Positions 57,701-64,000 of a stretch of 64,000 nucleotides of DNA are shown here, piece by piece. The translations under genes were made by a program, and so were the position numbers. Every line of letters begins with the position of its first letter. The stretch's first letter is position 1. The notes beneath the pieces are model-generated. The model was not told the DNA's origin and searched no databases. It saw only the letters and a list, made by a program, of their open reading frames with translations. This stretch comes from Cytophagaceae bacterium (lineage in GTDB: Bacteria > Bacteroidota > Bacteroidia > Cytophagales > Flexibacteraceae). The DNA lies in the NCBI GenBank assembly GCA_947458545.1, contig CANGYH010000004.1, forward strand, positions 124,001 to 188,000. Reading direction: 5' to 3'.

Positions 57701-58078
57701 ATGGGATTACTCTCAAATTTACTTGGAAACGCAACAGAGCTTAATGTAAATGAGTTGCAGAACGAATTCTCTTCTATCCTCTGCGATGGTGAGGAGATTC
57801 AGGCGGCATTCAAAATTTTCAGAGACAAATGGGTGTTTACGAACAAGCGGCTTATTATGGTTGATGTTCAGGGCATGACAGGCTCTAAAAAGGAGTACCA
57901 CAGCGTGCCTTACAAGTCTGTCACCCATTTTCTGGTAGAAACTGCTGGCACTTTCGATGGCGATTGTGAAATTCAGATATGGATTTCTGGAACGCCTACT
58001 CCGTTTAAAAAGGAGCTTAAAAAAGGCATTGATGTGATAGGACTGCAGAAAACGCTTGCGACCTTTATCTGCAAGTAA
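57701..58078 (+). CDS. Bacterial PH-domain protein (DUF1696 type)
   Basis: 125 residues: FSSILCDGEEIQAAFKIFRDKWVFTNKRLIMVDVQGMTGSKKEYHSVPYKSVTHFLVETAG is the core of the bPH_1 family (PF08000), with its typical FTNKRLIxxDxQGxTGKK and SIPYxSI segments. A small cytoplasmic protein of unknown role. It lies inside the mini-island, in the same direction as ettA. Confidence 0.85.
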   Translation: MGLLSNLLGNATELNVNELQNEFSSILCDGEEIQAAFKIFRDKWVFTNKRLIMVDVQGMTGSKKEYHSVPYKSVTHFLVETAGTFDGDCEIQIWISGTPTPFKKELKKGIDVIGLQKTLATFICK

Positions 58079-58261
58079 TCTATTGCCTTAAGGTAAGGCT
58101 TTTGCTTCAATCGGTACCCAACCATTGTGCTTTGAGCGGTGCTAAGGCCGCTGCTGAGCATTTGACCTCTAAAGCCTGATCAATTTCCTTATTTGGAAGC
58201 GTGCAGGCGGGCCAGGCAGAGGGTAGTTGATTTGATAAAAAAGCTAAAGACTACTGTATTG

Positions 58262-58276
58262 AGAAGTTGGCGTAGG
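58262..58276 (+). repeat. 15-bp repeat matching the ettA 3' end (right copy)
   Basis: agaagttggcgtagg, identical to 56760-56774, here in non-coding sequence between the PH-domain gene and the uvrA terminator. Confidence 0.8.
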
Positions 58277-58296
58277 GCCAAGGATGTACACCATTG

Positions 58297-58328
58297 AAAT
58301 GCCCGACAGGTATGCTGCCGGGCATTTT
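58297..58328 (-). terminator. Terminator of uvrA (bidirectional)
   Basis: AATGCCCG and CGGGCATT pair around an inner CAG/CTG stem with one A-C mismatch and a GTATG loop; the plus-strand side is followed by TTTTTTG. It lies 20 nt beyond the uvrA stop and probably served ettA from the other side before the island inserted. Confidence 0.7.
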
Positions 58329-58347
58329 TTGTACACAGGTTTTATGC

Positions 58348-61300
58348 CTACTTCTTGCGCCCGGGTTTGGCTTTAGCCTCTGGGGGTGCGGGGGCTTCGG
58401 TTACTTTTTTGGGGCGGCCGCGGGTGGGTTTGGCGGCGGCAGCATCGGCAGCGTCGGCGCGGGCGATGGTCTCTTCTAGCACTTGCTCTGAGCGGGTCAG
58501 CTTGCGCTCTTTGGTGGCTTTGGGCTCGCGCTTCTTCTTCTCTACGGGGATGACCGGCTCTGGCGGGCGCACGTGGCTGCCGCGCAGCTCGTCGGCCAAG
58601 AAGGGGGCTGTGATGCTTTCTGGGGCTTGGGCTACCTGCTCAGGCGTGCCCTGGGCTACAATGCGGCCGCCGGCAGCACCACCTTCGGGGCCAAGGTCTA
58701 TCAGGTAGTCCGAGACCTTGATCACGTCCAGGTTGTGCTCGATGATGAGCACCGTATTGCCCTTATCTACCAGGCGTTGCAATACGCCCAGCAGGTGGCG
58801 GATGTCCTGGAAGTGGAGGCCCGTCGTGGGCTCGTCTAAGATGTAGAGCGTCTGGCCCGTGTCTCGCTTGCTCAGCTCGGTGGCCAGCTTTACCCGCTGG
58901 GCCTCGCCGCCGGAGAGGGTGGTGGCCTGCTGCCCCAGGGTGATGTAGCCCAGGCCCACCTCGGCAAGGGTCTGGATGCGGCGCACGATGGAGGGCTGGT
59001 TCTCAAAGAATGATACGGCCTGCTCTACCGTCATGTCCAGCACGTCGGCAATAGACTTGCCCTTGAAGCGGACCTCCAGCGTCTCGCGGTTGAAGCGCTT
59101 GCCTTTGCAGGTCTGGCACTGCACGTGTACATCGGGCAGAAAGTCCATCTCTATCACCTTCTGGCCACCGCCCTCGCATTCTTCGCACCGGCCGCCCTTT
59201 ACGTTAAAGCTGAAGCGCCCCGGCTTGTAGCCCCGGATCTTGGCCTCTGGCAACTGGCTGAAGAGCGTGCGGATGTCCGTAAAGACGCCCGTGTAGGTGG
59301 CCGGATTGCTGCGTGGCGTGCGCCCGATGGGCGACTGGTCTACCTCAATCACCTTGTCCAGATGCTCCAGCCCGGTAATGCTGCGGTAGGGCAGTATCTC
59401 TTTGTGGCCGCGGAAGAAGTGGTTGTTCAGTATCGGGTACAGCGTGTCGTGTATGAGCGTGCTCTTGCCCGAGCCCGACACACCGGTAACGGTGGTGAGC
59501 GTCCCCAGCGGCAGGCGGAGGGTGACGTCTTTGAGGTTGTTGCCTGTGGCCCCGGCCAGCTCTAGCCAGTGGCCTGTGCCGCCTCGGCGGGCCTCGGGCA
59601 GGGCGATGGTCTCTTCTCCTTTTAGGAAACGGCTGGTGGTGCTGCCATTCTGCAAAAACGCCTCTGGCGTGCCTGCGCCTACCACCTGGCCCCCGTGGCG
59701 GCCCGCGCCGGGGCCGATGTCGAGGATGTAGTCGCTGGCCAGCATCATATCCCGGTCATGCTCGACGACGAGCACCGTATTGCCCAGGTCTCGCAGGTTT
59801 TTGAGGGCGGTAATGAGCTTGACGTTGTCGCGCTGGTGCAGGCCGATGCTGGGCTCGTCCAGAATGTAGAGCACGTTGGTGAGCTGGGTGCCAATCTGCG
59901 TAGCCAGGCGTATGCGCTGCGCCTCCCCGCCTGAGAGGGTCTGCATGGTGCGGTCCAGGTTCAGGTAGCCCAGGCCCACTTCTACCATAAACCCGATGCG
60001 CTTGCGAATCTCTTTCAGGATTTCTTTGGCGATGAGGCGCTGGCGGGGCGAGAGGCGGTCTTGCAGGTTGCTGAACCACTGGGCCAGGGCCTCGAGGTCC
60101 ATCTGGGCCAGCTCGGCTATGTTGTGGCCGTCAATCTTAAAATGCAGGCTCTCTTTTTTGAGGCGGCCGCCGCCGCACTCGGGGCAGGGCACGTAGCGGA
60201 TAAAATCAGCTGCAGCCTCGGCCATCTTCTCGGTGCCCTCGTGCAGCTGGCTTTTCAGGTAGGGCACCAGGCCCTCGTACTCGGTGTCGTAGTACCGGCC
60301 ATACATCTCAGACTTTACCCGCAGCACCAGCTCTGAGCCGTGCAACAGCTCCTGCACCACCTCGGGCGGCAGGTCTTTGATGGGCTTGGAGATGCTCTGG
60401 CCGCGCTTTTTAAGCAAGGCCTGCAGCTTATGGAAGATCCACACGTCGCGCCACTCGCCCAGCGGGGCCAGCCCCCCGCGCGAGACAGACAGGGTTGCGT
60501 CTGGGATGAGCAGCTCTTCTGATATCTCCTCTACCCGGCCCAGCCCGTTGCAATGCGGGCAGGCCCCGTAAGGCGAGTTGAAGGAGAAAGCGTTGGGCGC
60601 GGGCTCATCGTAGCTCAGGCCCGTGGCCGGGTCCATAAGCGTGCGGCTAAAGTGGCGCGGCTCGGGGTTGTCTGCCACAAGGGCCGTCAGCAGGCCTTTG
60701 CCGTGTTGCAGGGCCGTCTGCACGCTTTGGGCCAGGCGGAACCTGTCGTCGCGGCTGGGCACCAGGCGGTCTATGACGATCTCGATGTCGTGGATCTTGT
60801 ACCGGTCTAGCTGCATCTTCGGCACGATGTCTTGCACCATGCCATCTACGCGCACCTTCCCAAAGCCCAGCTTGGCGATGCGGACGAATTCTTCGCGGTA
60901 ATGGCCCTTGCGGCCCCGGACAACGGGGGCCAGCAGCGTGAGTTTCTGCCCGGCGTAGTCGTTGAGGATGGCTTCGATGATCTGGTCTTCGGTCTGCTTC
61001 ACCATCCGGTTGCCCGTCAGGTAGCTGAAGGCCTCGCCGGCGCGGGCGTAGAGCAGGCGCAGGAAGTCGTAGATCTCCGTCACCGTGCCCACCGTGGAGC
61101 GCGGGTTGCGCGAGGTGGTCTTCTGCTCGATGCTGATAACCGGGGAGAGGCCCTCTACCTTGTCCACATCGGGCCGCTCCATCTCCCCAATAAACCCCCG
61201 TGCATAGGCAGAGAAAGATTCCATGTACCGGCGCTGGCCCTCGGCATAGAGCGTGTCGAAGGCAAGGCTGGACTTGCCCGAGCCGGAGATACCCGTGATG

Positions 61301-61428
61301 ACAACCAGCTTCCCCCGCGGCAGCTCTACCGACACATCCTTCAGGTTGTGCTCGCGCGCCCCGCGGATGCTGATGGTATCGTAGCCGGTAGCGTCGGTGC
61401 GGTGGGGTGCGTCGGGTAGTAGGGCCAT
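58348..61428 (-). CDS. uvrA: Excinuclease ABC subunit A
   Basis: 1026 residues from ATG 61428 (MALLPDAPH), favoured over the frame's upstream ATG (61539) because a TAnnTTTG-like box TACTTTCG lies at 61452-61445, 17 nt before it. Walker [10 protein letters not shown] and GVSGSGKST, signatures [10 protein letters not shown] and [10 protein letters not shown], and zinc-binding Cys pairs ([32 protein letters not shown]) are all present. The C-terminus has a basic tail beyond the family core ([26 protein letters not shown]-like) with an AT-hook type GRPKK. It recognises DNA damage with UvrB in nucleotide excision repair. Confidence 0.95.
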   Translation of the reverse strand: MALLPDAPHRTDATGYDTISIRGAREHNLKDVSVELPRGKLVVITGISGSGKSSLAFDTLYAEGQRRYMESFSAYARGFIGEMERPDVDKVEGLSPVISIEQKTTSRNPRSTVGTVTEIYDFLRLLYARAGEAFSYLTGNRMVKQTEDQIIEAILNDYAGQKLTLLAPVVRGRKGHYREEFVRIAKLGFGKVRVDGMVQDIVPKMQLDRYKIHDIEIVIDRLVPSRDDRFRLAQSVQTALQHGKGLLTALVADNPEPRHFSRTLMDPATGLSYDEPAPNAFSFNSPYGACPHCNGLGRVEEISEELLIPDATLSVSRGGLAPLGEWRDVWIFHKLQALLKKRGQSISKPIKDLPPEVVQELLHGSELVLRVKSEMYGRYYDTEYEGLVPYLKSQLHEGTEKMAEAAADFIRYVPCPECGGGRLKKESLHFKIDGHNIAELAQMDLEALAQWFSNLQDRLSPRQRLIAKEILKEIRKRIGFMVEVGLGYLNLDRTMQTLSGGEAQRIRLATQIGTQLTNVLYILDEPSIGLHQRDNVKLITALKNLRDLGNTVLVVEHDRDMMLASDYILDIGPGAGRHGGQVVGAGTPEAFLQNGSTTSRFLKGEETIALPEARRGGTGHWLELAGATGNNLKDVTLRLPLGTLTTVTGVSGSGKSTLIHDTLYPILNNHFFRGHKEILPYRSITGLEHLDKVIEVDQSPIGRTPRSNPATYTGVFTDIRTLFSQLPEAKIRGYKPGRFSFNVKGGRCEECEGGGQKVIEMDFLPDVHVQCQTCKGKRFNRETLEVRFKGKSIADVLDMTVEQAVSFFENQPSIVRRIQTLAEVGLGYITLGQQATTLSGGEAQRVKLATELSKRDTGQTLYILDEPTTGLHFQDIRHLLGVLQRLVDKGNTVLIIEHNLDVIKVSDYLIDLGPEGGAAGGRIVAQGTPEQVAQAPESITAPFLADELRGSHVRPPEPVIPVEKKKREPKATKERKLTRSEQVLEETIARADAADAAAAKPTRGRPKKVTEAPAPPEAKAKPGRKK

Positions 61429-61604
61429 ATCCAGTACTAAACCGCGAAAGTAGGGCCGGGGTTCGGCCCGAGCCTCGGCACGAGCAAGGGCCAGCCTGCC
61501 ACAATCCTGCTCGTAGGTGCTTATTTGCCGGCACAGCATTTTGTTTGGGCAGTACCGTTGTGCTTATTTGCACATAGTTTATAAGCAATTATGCATTTAG
61601 CCGC

Positions 61605-62375
61605 ATGAATCTTGGAACGATTGGTATCCTGGGGGGGATGTACGAAGAGGTCGCCGGCTTGGTGGCCCAGATGGAAAACGTTTCCGTGCAAAACGGTGGC
61701 CAACGTGCCTACTACCTGGGCACGCTTTGGGGGCGGCAGGTGGTGGTGGCATTCTCGCGCTGGGGCAAGACAGCAGCGGCCACGACCTGCACCCACATGG
61801 TGTTGGCCTTCGGTATTACCGAGCTCTACTTCGTAGGCTTGTGCGGCGCTGTGGACCCCGGGCTGCAGATCGGCGATATGGTGCTGGGCACCAGCTTCTA
61901 CATGCACGACATGGACGCCCGCCCGGTGCTGGCCCGCTTTGAGCTGCCGCAACTTGGCCTACAGGCGCTACCGGCAGACGCCACCCGTATTGCTACCGCC
62001 AAGCAGGCTTTGGCCCAGATGCTTGAGATGTACGGCAGCATCCCCGGGCTTACGCCGCTGCAGGTGGAGCTTTTTAACCTGCACAAGCCAGTCTTGCACC
62101 AAGGGGCCATTGCCAGCGGAGACCGTTTTCTGGCACAGGGGGCAGACAAAGCCGCCTTGCGGCAAGCCCTGCCAGACGTGCTATGCGTAGAGATGGAAGG
62201 CGCCGCCGTGGCCCAGGTCTGCTACGAGTACAAGCTGCCCTACACCATCGTCCGCATCGTGTCAGACACGGCCGACGATGGGTCTGAGTCTGACTTCCTT
62301 GGCTTTAGTACGCAGATAGCGGCCCCATACGCAAAGGCCGTACTACAGCATCTGCTGCAATACGGCCAGAGGTAG
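61605..62375 (+). CDS. mtnN: 5'-methylthioadenosine/S-adenosylhomocysteine nucleosidase
   Basis: 256 residues, PNP_UDP family. GILGGMYEEVAGLV, FVGLCGAVDPGLQIGDMVLG, ASGDRFL, CVEMEGAAVAQVC (the catalytic Glu/Met region) and RIVSDTADD are the usual nucleosidase motifs. It cleaves MTA and SAH to recycle methionine and remove methylase product. Divergent from uvrA. The sequence PGLTPLQVELFNLHKPVLHQG is a family-specific insert. The exact substrate is inferred. Confidence 0.85.
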   Translation: MNLGTIGILGGMYEEVAGLVAQMENVSVQNGGQRAYYLGTLWGRQVVVAFSRWGKTAAATTCTHMVLAFGITELYFVGLCGAVDPGLQIGDMVLGTSFYMHDMDARPVLARFELPQLGLQALPADATRIATAKQALAQMLEMYGSIPGLTPLQVELFNLHKPVLHQGAIASGDRFLAQGADKAALRQALPDVLCVEMEGAAVAQVCYEYKLPYTIVRIVSDTADDGSESDFLGFSTQIAAPYAKAVLQHLLQYGQR

Positions 62376-62402
62376 GTTGTTTTTGTGGTTAGGGTTTGGG
62401 CT

Positions 62403-63521
62403 CTAGCGGCGTTGGGTGCCTACCCAGTCGTTCTGAAAGTCTTGTAGCTCGGTATCGGTAAACCCGTAGGCCTGCTGCACCAGGGTGATGGCCGTCTGCA
62501 GACGGGGCAGCGTCTGGGCGCTACGCGTAATAAATTGGTAGGCGCTGCCCGGGCCTGTGGCGGGCGCGCCCATCAGGGCCAGCACCTGATCTATCTGGGC
62601 ATCGCTGAGGCGGCGTTGAGCGTAGGGCAGGGTACGGTAACCGTGAGCAAAGCCGATACCTTCGGCCAGTTTGTGGAGGGCGCTGCCTTTGTCGGTAGGG
62701 GTGGGGCTGCCAGCCAGCAGCAACCGCGTCTGGTAGCAGTAGTGTATGATGGTGGCACCGGTCACCTTGTCGAGCAAGGTTTTGATGTCTGTGGCAGCCG
62801 CCTGGGCCTCGGTGGCGTTGCTGTTGCGGGTGGCGGTTTGCAGGCGGCGGAGGGCCAGGCCCATCTGGCTGTAGTAGCCGTTGCCGTCGTTCTTATCGCG
62901 CTGGGCCAGGTAAGAGCCCAGGGCGCTGTCGGGCCGGGTATGCAAAGTGGCACTGCCCGAGCTGGGGAACGTTCGGCTCATGCCCAGCAGCCCCATCACC
63001 TTGTCAGACGTGGCCACCGTCAGCGGTTGATCCAGCAATTGGTGGACGCGGTAGGTGAGCAGCGCCCCGAACAAGCCTTTTTCTACCACTTGCTCGGTCT
63101 CTATGCCGTAGCGGTCTAGCAAATACTGGGTGTTGTTGACCACGCCGCCAGTGCCGGCCGTGTCGCTCTCTTCAAAGCTATAGACCTGGCCCGAGGCCGC
63201 GGCCATGGTGGCCAGCCACCCCGCAGGCCCGCCGATGCGGCCGGCAAAGTAGGGCGTGGCAGCCTGGGCCACGCTGGGCGTGCCGCTGGTAAAGAGGCTT
63301 TGCAGGCGCGCGGCGTCGAGCGTATTGGCGCGGTTGCGGCCGCGGCGGGCCTCGGCCATCATCAGCACCATGCGGCGGCGTATCGCCCGCTCGTCGGTGC
63401 TGTTGGCCAGGTATTGGGTAGTGTCGTAGGCGGCGGGGCCGGTGGGGGCTGGGTCGTCTTTTTTACAGGCGGCCAGGGTGGCCAGGCCCACAAGCCCAGC
63501 CGCAAGAAGCAGGTTACGCAT
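62403..63521 (-). CDS. Lipoprotein of the DUF4856 type
   Basis: 372 residues from ATG 63521 (MRNLLLAAGLVGLATLAAC); an in-frame TTG at 63539 is part of the -7 box TATATTTG (63544-63537). Lipobox LAAC with Cys19. The body (YDTTQYLANSTDERAIRRRMVLMMAEAR... LDAARLQSLFTSG) and the C-terminal helical part (LHKLAEGIGFAHGYRTLP, LRRLQTA) resemble DUF4856 proteins, which often accompany imelysin-like iron-uptake lipoproteins in Bacteroidota. Convergent with the nucleosidase gene. Confidence 0.65.
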   Translation of the reverse strand: MRNLLLAAGLVGLATLAACKKDDPAPTGPAAYDTTQYLANSTDERAIRRRMVLMMAEARRGRNRANTLDAARLQSLFTSGTPSVAQAATPYFAGRIGGPAGWLATMAAASGQVYSFEESDTAGTGGVVNNTQYLLDRYGIETEQVVEKGLFGALLTYRVHQLLDQPLTVATSDKVMGLLGMSRTFPSSGSATLHTRPDSALGSYLAQRDKNDGNGYYSQMGLALRRLQTATRNSNATEAQAAATDIKTLLDKVTGATIIHYCYQTRLLLAGSPTPTDKGSALHKLAEGIGFAHGYRTLPYAQRRLSDAQIDQVLALMGAPATGPGSAYQFITRSAQTLPRLQTAITLVQQAYGFTDTELQDFQNDWVGTQRR

Positions 63522-63614
63522 AAGCAGAAAGTGGTGCAAATATAGGCCTTATTTAGACCTGGTCTATATACAGATAAGATGATTTTTGTCAACCCCTGTG
63601 GCCCGGGCATGCAA

Positions 63615-63637
63615 AAGGGCCGGTGTTGCCGGCCCTT
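63615..63637. terminator. Terminator-like hairpin
   Basis: AAGGGCCGG and CCGGCCCTT form a perfect 9-bp stem with a 5-nt loop, between the partial gene's stop (63654, minus strand) and the lipoprotein gene. Confidence 0.6.
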
Positions 63638-63653
63638 GGGGGGGATGGAAAAA

Positions 63654-64000
63654 CTAAAACTCGGGGAAGACCTCTTCGAAGGCAAACTCCCAATAGTCTG
63701 GCTTGGCCTGCCAAAGCTCCTGCGCCTTTTCTTCCGTCATGATGTTGTAGTCCCCTCGTTTATAGGACAGATCATCAAACGCTTGGCGAGCCCCTAAAGG
63801 AGTATCCGGGACCCAGTGCAGAAGTAAAGGGTTCGTTGAATAAATCTTACCGTTAACCTCAATCTTACGGAGAGTCGTTACATGCGTTTCAGGCTCGTCA
63901 AGCATGTAGTTGTAAGGGAGCGCCCCATAGTAAAGATCTTTTGCCAGATCGTCTAAGGTTTGGCCTGCCACCTTGGCTATGGGGGCAAACTCCTCTTCTA
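63654..64000 (-). CDS. Partial gene of unknown function, 5' end outside the window
   Basis: The frame is open to the window edge (EEEFAPIAKVAGQ...), so the start is missing; about 115 residues are visible. Ends with ELWQAKPDYWEFAFEEVFPEF, Trp- and Glu-rich. Helical and beta mix, no known motif. A GTG at 63971 is internal to a longer frame and is not taken as the start. Confidence 0.6.
   Translation of the reverse strand, partial: EEEFAPIAKVAGQTLDDLAKDLYYGALPYNYMLDEPETHVTTLRKIEVNGKIYSTNPLLLHWVPDTPLGARQAFDDLSYKRGDYNIMTEEKAQELWQAKPDYWEFAFEEVFPEF

Larger units (their letters stand above)
56760..58276. mobile_element. Mini-island at the ettA 3' end (DUF4258/DUF2283 pair plus PH-domain protein)
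   Basis: A 1.5-kb AT-richer segment lies between two exact 15-bp direct repeats. It carries three small genes and no recombinase or transposase. To the right of the second copy the host sequence continues into the uvrA terminator. The layout suggests insertion at the 3' end of ettA with the end sequence duplicated, as with tRNA-type integration sites, moved by enzymes from elsewhere. Confidence 0.5.

Noticed and set aside
63537-63544. TTG start codons at 63539, 33711 and 30978
   Set aside because: In each case the TTG is part of the TAnnTTTG promoter box, with a good ATG downstream in frame.
1-64000. Insertion sequences, rRNA genes or CRISPR-Cas
   Set aside because: None seen: no transposase motifs, no rRNA sequence and no cas-like genes on either strand.

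Overview
The window looks like a chromosomal segment of a fairly GC-rich Bacteroidota bacterium, probably of the Cytophagales/Chitinophagales type. Evidence: promoters of the TAnnTTTG class sit in front of many genes, the host genes (pfkA with a PASTA protein, ettA, uvrA, an MTA/SAH nucleosidase, a divergent lpxD) are of Bacteroidota type, and the PAS proteins carry the IAWFQSHEVRGP signature seen in that phylum. About 39 kb in the middle is an integrated siphovirus-like prophage.

Layout. (1) 1-8488, host left flank: end of an outer-membrane protein; a three-gene toxin-antitoxin-chaperone operon on the minus strand (ADP-ribosyltransferase-like toxin, HTH antitoxin, SecB-like chaperone) resembling the anti-phage system CmdTAC; an lpxD-like acyltransferase; and three tandem membrane PAS proteins that end after the histidine-kinase dimerisation helix and have no ATPase domain, one of them having lost the phospho-acceptor histidine. 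(2) 8489-47567, prophage: inserted in the 3' end of tRNA-Ala(GGC) and bounded by a 14-bp direct repeat. From left to right: DNA adenine methylase, tyrosine integrase, a signal-peptide protein, a CI-like repressor, the divergent promoter/operator region, an early operon of small proteins, C5 methylase, HNH nuclease, primase-helicase, an iteron/AT-rich likely origin, lysozyme, prohead protease-scaffold, capsid, tail tube, terminases, a 4-kb cargo island, portal, connector, a holin-spanin fusion, tail proteins and tape measure. (3) 47568-64000, host right flank: tRNA-Ala, pfkA, PASTA protein, PLD-helicase-DUF3427 protein, acyl-CoA dehydrogenase, ettA, a 1.5-kb mini-island with a DUF4258/DUF2283 toxin-antitoxin-like pair and a PH-domain protein, uvrA, MTA/SAH nucleosidase, a DUF4856-like lipoprotein and a partial gene.

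How it works together. The repressor, the signal-peptide protein and the integrase are joined by two ATGA overlaps and run leftward. The lytic genes run rightward from a promoter that overlaps palindromes. The half-site ATTACAAG of that operator recurs in front of both minus-strand cargo genes (30.98 kb and 33.74 kb), so the cargo may be tied to the lysogenic state. The cargo island holds an HTH-amidoligase with a small partner, an unknown protein, an EVE-like/membrane protein with a two-helix membrane partner, and a promoter-hairpin-terminator unit that looks like a small RNA.

The most interesting candidates are the CmdTAC-like module, the EVE-like/membrane cargo pair, the holin-spanin fusion, the iteron origin, the prophage small RNA, the cloverleaf RNA at 24.7 kb and the mini-island duplicated at the 3' end of ettA. 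All function assignments come from reading motifs; no searches were run.
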